From an uncultured Geobacteraceae bacterium (lineage in GTDB: Bacteria; Desulfobacterota; Desulfuromonadia; Geobacterales; Pseudopelobacteraceae), in contig CAIUSO010000161.1 in assembly GCA_903901875.1 (NCBI GenBank), positions 1-32,663 on the forward strand: a DNA stretch of 32,663 nucleotides. Direction: 5' to 3'. The position numbers were made by a program, and so were the translations under genes. The notes under the pieces are model-generated. The model made no database searches. It saw only the letters and a list, made by a program, of their open reading frames with translations, and was not told where the DNA came from. Below, in pieces: positions 23,411 through 32,663 of this stretch. Position 1 is the first letter of the stretch. Each line of letters starts with the position of its first letter.

Positions 23411-26185
23411 TTACACTACGGCAACCGTACATTTGGGGCAGATGGTCGGGTGGTCGGCATTACTCCCCAACTCTTCGCTGTAATACCAGCAGCGCTCACA
23501 CTTGACGCCGGGGGCTGCGGTCACGCGGATCTTTAACCCCTCAACATTCTCCGATGCCCAGAATTCGCCGTCAAGTTCATCCACCAGCTCAGCCTTGGAG
23601 ACAATGAAGATGCTGGTGAGCTCGGTCCGGTAGTTGTCAAGGAATGCTGCCAGTTCGGGAGGTGCGGCAATGGCAACGGCGGCATCAAGGGAGTGGCCGA
23701 TGGTCTTGGCAACCCGTGCCAGTTCCAGGGCTTTGGATACATCGGAACGAACCTTGATGATCCGCTCCCAGCGACCGACCAGAACATCATCCTTCCACTG
23801 GGGACAGCGGGGAGGGAACTGGGCCAGATGGATGCTCTCCTCACGTTTTCCCGGCATGAACTGCCAGACCTCATCGGAGGTGAAGGAAAGCACCGGTGCC
23901 AGCAGCCGGACCAGGGAGTCCAGTATGTGGTACATGACCGTCTGGGCACTCAGGCGTTCCAGGGAGTCCTTTCTGCTCGTGTACATCCGGTCTTTAAGGA
24001 TGTCCAGATAGAATGAACTCATTTCGGTGGTACAGAAGCCGTTGACCTCCTGATAGATGACATGGAATTCCAGGTTGTCATAGGCGGTCAGAACCCGCTC
24101 TTTCAATATTTCCAGTTGATGGAGTGCCCACCGGTCAATTTCCGGCATATCCGCCACCGCTACGGCCTGGGTCGCCGGGGAGAAGTCGCTGAGATTGCCC
24201 AGGATGTACCGACAGGTGTTGCGGATGCGGCGATAGGCTTCCGCCACCCGGGTCAGGATCTCCTGGGATATTCGGGTATCGTCCTGATAATCCATGGCGG
24301 CAACCCAGAGACGGAGCACGTCGGCACCGAATTTCTTGATGACGTCTTCGGGGGCGACCACATTGCCGACCGATTTACTCATTTTGCGCCCCTGTCCATC
24401 CAGCACGAAGCCGTGGGTCAGTACGCTTTTATAGGGGGCAACGCCACGGGTACCCACGCTTTCCAGCAGGGATGAGTGGAACCATCCCCGGTGTTGGTCG
24501 CTCCCTTCAAGGTAGAGGTCGGCCGGTGACGAGAGACCGGGGCGGGGTTCCAGCACGGCGGCGTGGGAAACGCCGGAATCGAACCAGACGTCCAGTATGT
24601 CGTTTTCCTTTTCAAAGGAGGCGGCTCCGCATTTCGGGCAGACCGAACCGGGTGGGAGCAACTGCTCGGCACTCCAGTCGAACCAGACATCGGAGCTCTC
24701 TTTTTTGAAGATTGTCGCCACATGGTCCATGATGGTCCCATCGGCAATATATTCACCGCAGGCGGTGCAGGAAAATGCGGTGATCGGCACGCCCCAGGAG
24801 CGTTGCCGCGATACGCACCAGTCGGGGCGGTTTTCAATCATGCCGTAGATCCGCTCCCGACCCCATTTGGGAATCCACTGGACCTTGTCGATGGCCTGCA
24901 GTGCCTTGTCCCGCAGTTCGTTGGCCTTCATGCTGATGAACCACTGCTCGGTGGCGCGGAAGATGATCGGCTTTTTGCACCGCCAGCAGTGGGGGTAGGA
25001 GTGGCTGATTTTCTCTGTTTTCAGCAGGGCGTCAACCTCGATCAACTTGTCGATGACGCTCTGGTTGGCGGCAAAGACCTGCTGCCCGGCGAAAAATTCA
25101 ACGGTGGACAGATATTTTCCATGGTTGTCGACCGGATTGTAAATTTCCAACCCTTCCTTCAGGGCCAGTTCGTAGTCTTCCTGGCCATGGCCGGGGGCGG
25201 TATGAACACAGCCGGTACCGGCCTCCAGGGTGACATGCTCCCCGAGCAATATAATTGAATCCCGCTCGTAAAAGGGGTGCTTGCACCGTTTCCGCTCCAG
25301 TATGCCGGCGGTGAAGGTGGCAAGGACCTGACCGGTCAGGCCGACGGAGGCGAGGAACGAATCCTTGAGCCCTTCGGCCACGATCAGTACCCCTTTTTCG
25401 GTTTCTACGGCCACGTAATCAAACTCGGGATGGAGGGCAACGGCCAGGTTGGCCGGTATCGTCCAGGGGGTGGTGGTCCAGATAACCACCGACACATCCT
25501 TGCCGGCCAGCACCGGCAGCGCGGCGGAAATATCATCCTGGAGCCGGAAACGGACGAAGATGGAAGGGGAGGTGTGGTCGGCATATTCTACTTCGGCCTC
25601 CGCCAGGGCGGTAACGCACGATGAACACCAGTGGACCGGTTTCCGTCCCCGATAGAGACCGCCATTGTGGGCAAAACGGGCCAGTTCGGCCGCCGTGATC
25701 CCTTCATACTCATAGTTCATGGTGAGATAGGGGTTTTCCCAGTCGCCGAGGATGCCGAGTCGCTTGAACTCTTCCTTCTGGATGTCAACGAATTTGCTGG
25801 CATAGGTCCGGCATTCGCGGCGCATTTCCAGTTTACTGATCTGGTTTTTCCGTGAACCGAGATTTTTTTCAACCTGCAATTCGATGGGGAGTCCGTGGCA
25901 ATCCCACCCCGGCACGTAGGGGGCGTGGAATCCTTCCATTCGCTTGATCTTCAGGACAATGTCCTTGAGTGTCTTGTTCAGGGCGTGGCCGATATGAATA
26001 TGGCCGTTGGCATAGGGGGGGCCGTCATGGAGGACATAGAGCGGCTTCTCTTTGCCGCTTTCCTCCAGCTTGGCATACAGTCCGGTCTGCTCCCATTTTG
26101 CCAGCATTTCCGGTTCCCGCTGGTTCAGGTTCGCCTTCATGGCAAAATCGGTCTGGGGCAGGTTCAGGGTGTCTTTGTAATCCAT
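23411..26185 (-). CDS. ileS: Isoleucyl-tRNA synthetase
   Basis: A 924-residue class I synthetase that charges tRNA-Ile. HIGH is at 64-67 in PPYANGHIHIGHAL, and KMSKS at about 601-605 in GRKMSKSVGN. The editing (CP1) domain includes VVIWTTTPWTIPANLA and TAPGHGQEDYELA. The C-terminal zinc finger has CERCWYY and CPKC, the bacterial type. I placed the start at the ATG of MDYKDTLNLPQTDF (26185), with GGAG about ten bases upstream; GTG and TTG candidates lie a few codons further up. The length and all domains are normal. No T-box leader was found upstream. Confidence 0.97.
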   Translation of the reverse strand: MDYKDTLNLPQTDFAMKANLNQREPEMLAKWEQTGLYAKLEESGKEKPLYVLHDGPPYANGHIHIGHALNKTLKDIVLKIKRMEGFHAPYVPGWDCHGLPIELQVEKNLGSRKNQISKLEMRRECRTYASKFVDIQKEEFKRLGILGDWENPYLTMNYEYEGITAAELARFAHNGGLYRGRKPVHWCSSCVTALAEAEVEYADHTSPSIFVRFRLQDDISAALPVLAGKDVSVVIWTTTPWTIPANLAVALHPEFDYVAVETEKGVLIVAEGLKDSFLASVGLTGQVLATFTAGILERKRCKHPFYERDSIILLGEHVTLEAGTGCVHTAPGHGQEDYELALKEGLEIYNPVDNHGKYLSTVEFFAGQQVFAANQSVIDKLIEVDALLKTEKISHSYPHCWRCKKPIIFRATEQWFISMKANELRDKALQAIDKVQWIPKWGRERIYGMIENRPDWCVSRQRSWGVPITAFSCTACGEYIADGTIMDHVATIFKKESSDVWFDWSAEQLLPPGSVCPKCGAASFEKENDILDVWFDSGVSHAAVLEPRPGLSSPADLYLEGSDQHRGWFHSSLLESVGTRGVAPYKSVLTHGFVLDGQGRKMSKSVGNVVAPEDVIKKFGADVLRLWVAAMDYQDDTRISQEILTRVAEAYRRIRNTCRYILGNLSDFSPATQAVAVADMPEIDRWALHQLEILKERVLTAYDNLEFHVIYQEVNGFCTTEMSSFYLDILKDRMYTSRKDSLERLSAQTVMYHILDSLVRLLAPVLSFTSDEVWQFMPGKREESIHLAQFPPRCPQWKDDVLVGRWERIIKVRSDVSKALELARVAKTIGHSLDAAVAIAAPPELAAFLDNYRTELTSIFIVSKAELVDELDGEFWASENVEGLKIRVTAAPGVKCERCWYYSEELGSNADHPTICPKCTVAVV

Positions 26186-26222
26186 GGCATGCACTCTCCG
26201 CAATTTTCATTATAACTGTACG

Positions 26223-26251
26223 AAAATACAGATATTATGCTGAAATGTCAA
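26223..26251 (-). promoter_or_regulatory. Sigma-70-type promoter of ileS
   Basis: On the minus strand a perfect TTGACA (26246-26251) is followed after 17 bases by TATTTT (26223-26228). Transcription would begin near 26216, about 30 bases before the ileS start, leaving no room for a leader regulatory RNA. Confidence 0.65.
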
Positions 26252-26343
26252 GTTTTAGGGTTGTTGCGTTGTTATCGACGAGAAAGTGTTGAGCTAGCAA
26301 TAATAATTGCGGGTTAGGAATAGCAGCCTAAACACATACCTCC

Positions 26344-27714
26344 TCATTTCAGCAGTCCCTTCAACGTTTCTAAGCCGCGAATAGCATCCTTTAGCTCTTC
26401 AGAGAACACGCCCCGACAATCATCATGGCACAAGCGATTGAGAATGAAGGTGCGGTCAGTATCTATTTTTTCCAGAAGGTCTTTCAAATCACCGGCGCTT
26501 ATCGACTTTGCTCTTCCAAGCATACCTGAGAGGTCAAGCTCCTCACCTTTTTTGTTTAGCCGATCTTTCGGGGAAAGGTATGATTTCAGAAAATTCTCAC
26601 AGCCTTTGCGGAGTTGCAGGGCGCAACTGTCATATTCCTTCTCTTTGTAATACTTCTTTGCCCGATCAATTTCAGAGGTGCTTTTTATGACCTTTGCCGT
26701 TGGTATTGCCGCTTCATCATCCACATAAAACTCATACTTCTCCCACGTCATCTTGTTCTTGTAGATTTCAAACAGCTCCTTGTCATGGGTAAATAGGAAA
26801 ATTTGAAAATCATTGAACTCCGTTTTCAGCACATCAAGTAGCTTCAGCCGGTTACTCATATCGAGGCTGATGAGTAGATCGTCAAGAACCAGAATCTTCA
26901 AGCAATCTTCTTTGAGTGTGCCAAGCATAGCCTTGATTGCGGCGAAATAGACCGAAACCGCCAAGGAGGTCAATCGGGCTTCATTGAGGAAAGCATGATA
27001 GTTGTCAATAACATTGTCTTTGAAATCAATCTCGATCTTTACCGTCTGATCCGGTCGGCCATCGGCGGCGGATTCCATTGCAAAGATGAAGCGTTCAATC
27101 TTGAAATCAGCATCGAAAAACCCTATGAGTTTATTGATCTCGCCAAGAAGAGGGCCGTTTACCAGCTCTTCCAGCTCCTTTATGTAGACCAGAAAATTCT
27201 TTATTTCAGAAAGCGTCCCGCTCTCCTTATGCGGAAAGTCTCTGAACATTTCCCGCAGCATGTCATAGACATTGATGTTGCCAGCCCCGGCAACTGTAGT
27301 GAAATGAACCTTGAGCAGTTTCTTGTAATCCAGCATCGGGACAAAGACCGACAATCCCTTGATGAAGTCAAAGCCTGCTGGCAACTCCGTCAGGTCAGGG
27401 TCTACGATCAGCTCTTTACCATTATTGAACCCGAACTCGATCTGTGGAACAGCGTTACCGCAAAAGATATTTTTTTCGTCGGCAATACGGTCAAACCTTT
27501 TACTGGTGAGATATTCAAGTGCTCGGTAGATGCTACTTTTGCCGCTGCCGTTTTCCCCATAGATAAGGATATTTGACCCATCAACAAGAAGCTCAAAATC
27601 TCCATGGAAGAATCTATAGTTCGACAGCTTGATGTGTTTGATCCGCACCGCTCCTTGCTCTGCCACGGGTTCGGCAATCGCTGCTTCCAGAATGTCTAGG
27701 CGTTCGTCACTCAT
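26344..27714 (-). CDS. SMC/RecN-like ATPase of the defence operon
   Basis: A 456-residue ABC-type ATPase. Walker A GENGSGKSS is at 53-61 after an N-terminal KLSNYRFF strand. An ABC-like signature region (NEARLTSLAVSVYFAAIKA, about 244-262), Walker B KILVLDDLLISLD (273-285) and an H-loop FLFTHDKEL (His310) follow. The central part is too short for a long coiled coil. The C-terminal 100 residues are helical (EKEYDSCALQLRKGCENFLKS; LNRLCHDDCRG), reminiscent of HEPN or related modules attached to defence ATPases, but I cannot assign it. ATG overlaps the methyltransferase stop by ATGA, so the two are translationally coupled. Probable role: sensor or effector energy module in antiphage defence. Confidence 0.83.
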   Translation of the reverse strand: MSDERLDILEAAIAEPVAEQGAVRIKHIKLSNYRFFHGDFELLVDGSNILIYGENGSGKSSIYRALEYLTSKRFDRIADEKNIFCGNAVPQIEFGFNNGKELIVDPDLTELPAGFDFIKGLSVFVPMLDYKKLLKVHFTTVAGAGNINVYDMLREMFRDFPHKESGTLSEIKNFLVYIKELEELVNGPLLGEINKLIGFFDADFKIERFIFAMESAADGRPDQTVKIEIDFKDNVIDNYHAFLNEARLTSLAVSVYFAAIKAMLGTLKEDCLKILVLDDLLISLDMSNRLKLLDVLKTEFNDFQIFLFTHDKELFEIYKNKMTWEKYEFYVDDEAAIPTAKVIKSTSEIDRAKKYYKEKEYDSCALQLRKGCENFLKSYLSPKDRLNKKGEELDLSGMLGRAKSISAGDLKDLLEKIDTDRTFILNRLCHDDCRGVFSEELKDAIRGLETLKGLLK

Positions 27715-30700
27715 TTCTTCATCGCTCCATGGATAATCTCGACCGGCTTCACGTTACGGCTATGTACCAGCCCGTGATAAATCCCCTTGTCCTTCAGGAA
27801 AAACTGACTCAGCTTCTGTACATATTCGGTCTTGAACTGGTCACTGTCATCAGCTTTGAACGGTTTAACCATCTTGGCGACCAGCTCATTGATGTAACAG
27901 TCGGCCTTCTTCATCTCTTCCTCAAAATAGAGGCCATAGGCCATTACGTTGATTACCCATTCAATGGTTGCAGCTTCACTTGTTAGCCCCTTTTCTTGTG
28001 CGAAGAGGGTGCAGTCTACGAGGCATTCGTAAGGAATTTGGGATGCGGCGGGAAGTTTAGGAATAGGGAGTTGTTCGACATAAATTTTGGACATCGAAAA
28101 ATATCCACCGCGCATTTTTGAGACGATGGTGTCCAAATAAAATTTGGCAACGCTTGAGTTTAACAAGCCTAATAAATATTTGTTGTCTGACGGAATGAAA
28201 AAATTAGTTTTATCGAGTAGGATGTTTTCCCCTACTAGACAAAGCTGGTTGTCCAATGATGTTTCGGGCCATACTATCTTCTTTTTCGTAAATTCAGCAA
28301 AATATGCAATAGGATCCTGAACTTCAAACCACTTGTTACTTGTCTTCTTCCTGCATCCAGGTTCACCACTTTGTTCCAACTTCTTTCCGAAGGTTAAGAG
28401 ATAGTCCTTTACAGCTGTGTAGCTATCAATATCCAGATTCAAGGCTGGCAAGGTGGCAATTATCCATAAATCCGCAAAATCAGTCTTGTAGCGTTTGATG
28501 TCACGCCCGCGCAGAATCGGTTTTATAATTTCGGCACTTTTGGGATCTTGCGCAATTAGTTCATCCTTCTTTTTGCCTTTGATGATAAAAGCTTCGTTCA
28601 AGCCAGTTAAAATGCCTCGATAAATGGAGATGTCCCACTTTTTGAGCTGTACTCCAACTTCCTCTATTCGTTTCTTTATTATGGTCTGCTCGCCACTAGC
28701 GATAACAAAGGAATCTTCACTGAATACAGGTTCATTCATTCCCTGCTTTTCAAGCATTACCGTGACTGAAGTATCTACTGCATAGGTTTTACTCATATCC
28801 CATGTTTTTGTTGGCAAATTTCCGGTGTTGTTAAACTGAACAAGAATATTGGTGTAGGTGGTTGCGTTCTCAAAAATTGGGGATTCGCCGAAATCAATCA
28901 ACTGCCCGATGCTTCCATGTGAAAGGAAAAACTTACGCATGGCTTTGCCATATCCAGCCCGCATCCATTTGTTGGAGGTGATATAGGTCAACACTCCATT
29001 CTGAGCAAGCAAGTTGAAACCCCGCTCATAGAACAGGCAATAAACATCCCCTGTTTTTGCGTATGTATCGTACTTTTGCTCCTCCCAAAGTTTCTGCACG
29101 GGCTGACCGCTGAAGCTCTGAATCTGGATATAGGGCGGGTTACCAATGCAAATATCAAAGCCATCATCAACACCGAACATCCACGCTGGGCTAAAAAACG
29201 GTGCTGCTTTGCTGTCGTCAAAAGGATTCCAGCCAGTAATTCTGGCAGTAAACTCCATATCAATCAGCTTCTGTTTCACCAAATCCAAAGAAAGCTTCAA
29301 TATCTCATCCTGAATTGCCAAGAAATTTTTCTTCAACTGCTGCTTGTCACCATGATTATGTGCTGAATCAAAATAGCTATGCCGTATCCGCTTTAACTCA
29401 GCCATCTTTTGTTCAAAATCACCCAGAAACAGCAGACCATGCTTCCTTTCGCACTGCTCGCGGAATGCCTTGTATCCCAAATCAATCAGTGAATCAGCAC
29501 AAACAAACTTGAAATCCAGATTTGGGAGCGGTTGCACCTTGTCCGGTTCTTCATCTACAATCAGTGATAACCAGCAACGGAGGCGGGATAGCTCAATCGC
29601 CATCGGTTGAATGTCCACGCCATAGATGCAGTTTTCTATGGTTTCCAGTTTCAAATCATACGGCGACGCTTTCGGATTGAGCGCCTGCTTGAGTATAACG
29701 ATCTTTTGCAGCATCCCCATCGGGAAAGCACCAGAACCAGCGGCGATGTCAATCGACTTCAAGCGATTCAGTTTTTCCAGCAACAACGCCGCCTGTGGCT
29801 TCTGTTTTTCCGACAGTTCGACGGTATGTACAAAGTCGGTGTATTCAGCCCCAAGATAGGCAATCAGGCTTTCTTCAACCATGTAATCAACAATTTCTCG
29901 GGGAGTATAAAACGAACCGGTCTTTTTCCGGGCAGACTCGCCAGTTTCCGGGTTCTGTTCGGCAAGTAGGTTTTCAAAAATCCGCCCGAGCATTTCCGGG
30001 TCAATGGCTATTTCGGCATTGGTCGCGGAGTTTTCATCAACTGTGAAGTTGTAACGCTCCATGGTATCGCCGAAGAATCCAGCAAACCAGTCATTAGGGA
30101 TCAGTAGTTGGAAGTTACCCTGGCAATCGTCGGTTTGTGGCTCAAATAAACCACCGTTCAGAAAACGTAAACCGGCTATACTGTCGGGTAGTCCGCTCTT
30201 TCTGGCACTAAGTGGAGTGTTGAATACATCGAAAAAGAGCGGTTCCAGAAGTTCGTGATAGTAATTGACACAGTCCTTAACCGTGGTGCTGGAAAGGGCA
30301 TTGCTCCCCACTATTCCTTTCTTTTTCAGGAACCAACAGAAGATGAGCCGACCAAGCAGGCGGACGGCAAACTGGGCGCGTTGTTCCGGCCTGGTCAAAA
30401 TTCCTTTGCTGTTTGACAGCGATGTTATCAGAGAATCAAAAGCAGTCTTGATGTCACGGTAGAAGTTTTTGTTGACGATGGAAATATCAAAAGCCTGCCA
30501 GATGGCTTTCCACAACACGGAAGGTTCGCTGACGGTAAACATATCCCGCTGGGCAGGTACGGCGTTTACCCTGGCAACAGTATCCAGAATGAAGTCATAG
30601 GTTTTGTACCACTGACCTACTTCAAGGGTCAGGGTCTTGCAGACCGCCTTTTTACCTTCCCGTCCTGCCAGCACAACTTTGAGCATGGTCTGTGAAGGAT

Positions 30701-31055
30701 TTCCGAAAAACCAGACGGTGTAACGCTCGGCCTCCAGACCGCCGACAAAACGGCGGGTGATCCGCTCAATCTGTGACTTGGGGAGTTTATCGTCATTCAA
30801 CCGGACAAAGAGAAAGAGTAACTGGGAAACCGTCCCCTTTGGCCAACAGAGGGCGCGGATGTCGTGCTGCTGCGCCAGGGTGGGATGATCGGCAATAATG
30901 CGGAGCAGTTCACCACCGAAAAGCTGCTGTTGCTGAGGAGCGGGAAGAGAACTGTCCCAGTTGACCGGCTCGCTCATGCCAAAGGTGCGGATCAAAGATT
31001 CGCATAATGTGCGGTAATCAAGTTTTTTTGCCGGTTCGACATGCTGCTGTATCAT
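27711..31055 (-). CDS. Eco57I/type IIG-like adenine-N6 DNA methyltransferase
   Basis: A 1114-residue protein. The SAM-binding motif DIAAGSGAFPMGML is at about residue 435 and the catalytic NPPY (CIGNPPYIQIQSF) near 638, giving the gamma-class N6-adenine arrangement. The C-terminal third (ISIYRGILTGLNEAFII; ILRGRDIKRY; LLNSSVAKFYLDTI; QLPIPKLP) is a TaqI/Eco57I-type target-recognition domain. The first 400 residues are helical and of unknown function; I see no PD-(D/E)xK nuclease motif there. ATG at 31055 has GAGG seven bases upstream and is preferred over the adjacent TTG at 31058. It follows the helicase by 15 bases. It probably marks host DNA as self for the defence operon. Confidence 0.88.
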   Translation of the reverse strand: MIQQHVEPAKKLDYRTLCESLIRTFGMSEPVNWDSSLPAPQQQQLFGGELLRIIADHPTLAQQHDIRALCWPKGTVSQLLFLFVRLNDDKLPKSQIERITRRFVGGLEAERYTVWFFGNPSQTMLKVVLAGREGKKAVCKTLTLEVGQWYKTYDFILDTVARVNAVPAQRDMFTVSEPSVLWKAIWQAFDISIVNKNFYRDIKTAFDSLITSLSNSKGILTRPEQRAQFAVRLLGRLIFCWFLKKKGIVGSNALSSTTVKDCVNYYHELLEPLFFDVFNTPLSARKSGLPDSIAGLRFLNGGLFEPQTDDCQGNFQLLIPNDWFAGFFGDTMERYNFTVDENSATNAEIAIDPEMLGRIFENLLAEQNPETGESARKKTGSFYTPREIVDYMVEESLIAYLGAEYTDFVHTVELSEKQKPQAALLLEKLNRLKSIDIAAGSGAFPMGMLQKIVILKQALNPKASPYDLKLETIENCIYGVDIQPMAIELSRLRCWLSLIVDEEPDKVQPLPNLDFKFVCADSLIDLGYKAFREQCERKHGLLFLGDFEQKMAELKRIRHSYFDSAHNHGDKQQLKKNFLAIQDEILKLSLDLVKQKLIDMEFTARITGWNPFDDSKAAPFFSPAWMFGVDDGFDICIGNPPYIQIQSFSGQPVQKLWEEQKYDTYAKTGDVYCLFYERGFNLLAQNGVLTYITSNKWMRAGYGKAMRKFFLSHGSIGQLIDFGESPIFENATTYTNILVQFNNTGNLPTKTWDMSKTYAVDTSVTVMLEKQGMNEPVFSEDSFVIASGEQTIIKKRIEEVGVQLKKWDISIYRGILTGLNEAFIIKGKKKDELIAQDPKSAEIIKPILRGRDIKRYKTDFADLWIIATLPALNLDIDSYTAVKDYLLTFGKKLEQSGEPGCRKKTSNKWFEVQDPIAYFAEFTKKKIVWPETSLDNQLCLVGENILLDKTNFFIPSDNKYLLGLLNSSVAKFYLDTIVSKMRGGYFSMSKIYVEQLPIPKLPAASQIPYECLVDCTLFAQEKGLTSEAATIEWVINVMAYGLYFEEEMKKADCYINELVAKMVKPFKADDSDQFKTEYVQKLSQFFLKDKGIYHGLVHSRNVKPVEIIHGAMKK

Positions 31056-31070
31056 CAAAGTACCTCTTGT

Positions 31071-32663
31071 TTATTTTGCGGCATAATACCCGAACCATAT
31101 AACCGGATCAGGTGCATTATGCGGTTCAAGTTGTTTGACCAGGTGAACCGACTGGATAGCCAACGAGTCCAGAAAATCAATGGACACACGATTGTCATTG
31201 CGGCGAAGATAAGCACGCAGACGGTTATCAACTGCCAAATTTCGACCAGTGAGCAGGCTTTGCATACGGCGGATGTTGTCTTGTGAGTAGCGTTCAGCAT
31301 TCTCTGACAAAAGCCGCAACAAGTCTGTCTTTGCCTGTACGATGGGATTTGAGCCACCACCTTTTTTTACACCAAGAAACTCCCCGAAGTCGCCGCCGTC
31401 CATGGTTTCCTGAACGGCCTTTTCAGATGTGAATAGTTCAGTGGCGTGCCGGATTAAGGTCTGCTTTTCGTCAAATCCTATGCGTTCCGTCTGACGTTCC
31501 TTGTCAAAAGACCGAAGACGGCGCAAGGCGGCAAGCTGGTTGTCCATGCGGCCAATCTTTGCGCCATCGTGGGTAAGGTAGTCAAATTCCCCTTCTCCGA
31601 CATTGAACACCAGCACCTTATCTTTTTCGGCCATAGTAGGAATTGCACACCACTTATTGAAGTTCATGGCAAACAGGCGTTCCCGCTCTTCGTCAGACGC
31701 ACCTCGCATGAAATCACGCAGGTCATTCTCGAATACTTCATCAAAGGCCAGGTCATTCTGCCGCTCCAGCTCTTCAGTTGCGTTTCGCTGCCTGCTGGTA
31801 TCACCGGAATAAATATCTTCCATCAGTCCAAACTGACGGTCACTGATCTGTTCGCCAAGTACGCTGCTGTCGATCCCCACGCTGCCGCCGATAATCCGTA
31901 TCTTCTCCTGTAGCTTCTTCATCAGCTTCAGAAATTTTTCAAGCTGGGCTTCAGGGCGGAAGTTATTGATAAGAACGTCATCAAAGGTCGAACCGAGACG
32001 GTTGATCCTGCCGTTACGCTGGATCATCTTGACCGGGTTCCAGTGCAGGTCATAGTTGATGATAACGCCGCAATCCTGAAGGTTCTGCCCTTCGCTCAGG
32101 ACATCGGTGGAGAAGAGCAACCGCAGTTCCGGCTTGCCGTTCACCTTGCCGTCAACAACAACCTGTTTTTGAGCCACCGGAGAAAAGCGCCGGACATATT
32201 CCTGTTTGTACTCCCCGTTTTTACTTTTCAAAAAGGCGACCTGCTCGCGCTGCAAGCCAAGTTCCGCCAGAAATGAATCATCCATCTGTTGCCGCAGATA
32301 ATCAATGGTAGTAGCAAAGTAAGAGAAAATCAAAACCTTGCTTCCTTTGAGACCACCGCTTAACAACTGTTTCAGAGTTTCCAGTTTGCTGTCCTGCTTG
32401 ATTTCCGCCAGCACTTCACGAATCAGGGCGATAATATCTTTGTCCTGTTGGATGAAAGCCTGTATCCGATCTATCCGGTAATCATCATGACGAATTGAGG
32501 CGTAGGGCGTTTTTATGGAATATGAGGTGTCTCGTGCTTGTCGCTGCCGCTCCCTTTCGGTAAAACGTTCAATTTCACCATCAATCAGTTCCATGATGTC
32601 ATCATCCGGTTGATCATCATGGCGGGTAAGAGCCTTCTGGATGATTTCCGGGCGGATAATGCG
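31071..32663 (-). CDS. SNF2-like helicase, C-terminal part (5' end outside window)
   Basis: The last 530 residues of a superfamily 2 helicase. The frame stays open to the window edge upstream of ATG 32594, so the N-terminus lies beyond 32663. The second RecA domain is complete: KVLIFSYFATTIDYL (motif IV), FSTDVLSEGQNLQDCGVIINYDLHWNP (motif V) and QRNGRINRLGS (motif VI). This is the SNF2/DrmD-like subgroup common in defence islands. Motifs I-III and any N-terminal nuclease (relatives often carry a phospholipase-D-like domain) cannot be seen here. The C-terminal 250 residues are family-specific and rich in charged helices. It is upstream of the methyltransferase on the same strand and probably the first gene of the operon. 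Confidence 0.88.
   Translation of the reverse strand, partial: RIIRPEIIQKALTRHDDQPDDDIMELIDGEIERFTERERQRQARDTSYSIKTPYASIRHDDYRIDRIQAFIQQDKDIIALIREVLAEIKQDSKLETLKQLLSGGLKGSKVLIFSYFATTIDYLRQQMDDSFLAELGLQREQVAFLKSKNGEYKQEYVRRFSPVAQKQVVVDGKVNGKPELRLLFSTDVLSEGQNLQDCGVIINYDLHWNPVKMIQRNGRINRLGSTFDDVLINNFRPEAQLEKFLKLMKKLQEKIRIIGGSVGIDSSVLGEQISDRQFGLMEDIYSGDTSRQRNATEELERQNDLAFDEVFENDLRDFMRGASDEERERLFAMNFNKWCAIPTMAEKDKVLVFNVGEGEFDYLTHDGAKIGRMDNQLAALRRLRSFDKERQTERIGFDEKQTLIRHATELFTSEKAVQETMDGGDFGEFLGVKKGGGSNPIVQAKTDLLRLLSENAERYSQDNIRRMQSLLTGRNLAVDNRLRAYLRRNDNRVSIDFLDSLAIQSVHLVKQLEPHNAPDPVIWFGYYAAK

Noticed and set aside
26186-26343. T-box leader in front of ileS
   Set aside because: The promoter starts transcription only about 30 bases before the gene, and no T-box sequence or specifier stem is present.
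32594-32663. Helicase starting at ATG 32594
   Set aside because: The same frame continues without a stop to the window edge, and the family needs an N-terminal ATPase domain, so this ATG is internal.
1-32663. CRISPR array or rRNA genes
   Set aside because: No regularly spaced direct repeats and no rRNA-like sequence were seen on either strand.

Overview
The window most likely comes from a Geobacter-type member of the Desulfuromonadota (Geobacterales). The reasons are the combination of genes: a GEMM-I riboswitch of the type that binds 3',3'-cGAMP (known mainly from Geobacter), an RsbRST stress module tied to a two-component system, a carboxyspermidine-type polyamine operon, and a TraF-like outer-membrane protein. 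The assignment is inference from gene content; no search was run.

Layout. 1-1948: group II intron running in from the left, with a reverse transcriptase/maturase, domain V and an oddly long domain VI. 2038-3283: an intact IS630-family element that has split a CTAG target and duplicated TA. 3353-3440: tRNA-Ser(CGA) on the minus strand with its own promoter and terminator. 3523-5888: a divergent pair, a DUF2786 protein (minus) and a TraF/OmpP1-like outer-membrane protein (plus). 5958-12739: a minus-strand operon speA - carboxy(nor)spermidine dehydrogenase - nspC - small ORF - priA; priA carries a one-base frameshift in a run of eight C. 12947-17116: plus-strand hsp20 - lon (overlapping) - Atz/Trz-type amidohydrolase.

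17190-22827 is the most interesting block. A promoter and a GEMM-I aptamer with A at the selectivity position precede eight tightly packed plus-strand genes: RsbR-like STAS protein, membrane 4HB-HAMP-STAS receptor, RsbS, two RsbT-type kinases, an RsbX-type phosphatase, a histidine kinase whose N-terminus resembles the RsbT-binding domain of RsbU, and a lone receiver protein. I read it as a stressosome that sends its signal into a phosphorelay, with its own supply set by a cyclic dinucleotide.

22837-26185: lspA and ileS on the minus strand. 26344-32663: a minus-strand antiphage-type operon, helicase (5' part beyond the window) - Eco57I/type IIG-like DNA methyltransferase - SMC-like ATPase, matching the helicase-methylase-ATPase (HMA) architecture. 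Its genes look more AT-rich by eye than the neighbouring housekeeping genes, which fits acquisition as a defence island; composition was not computed.
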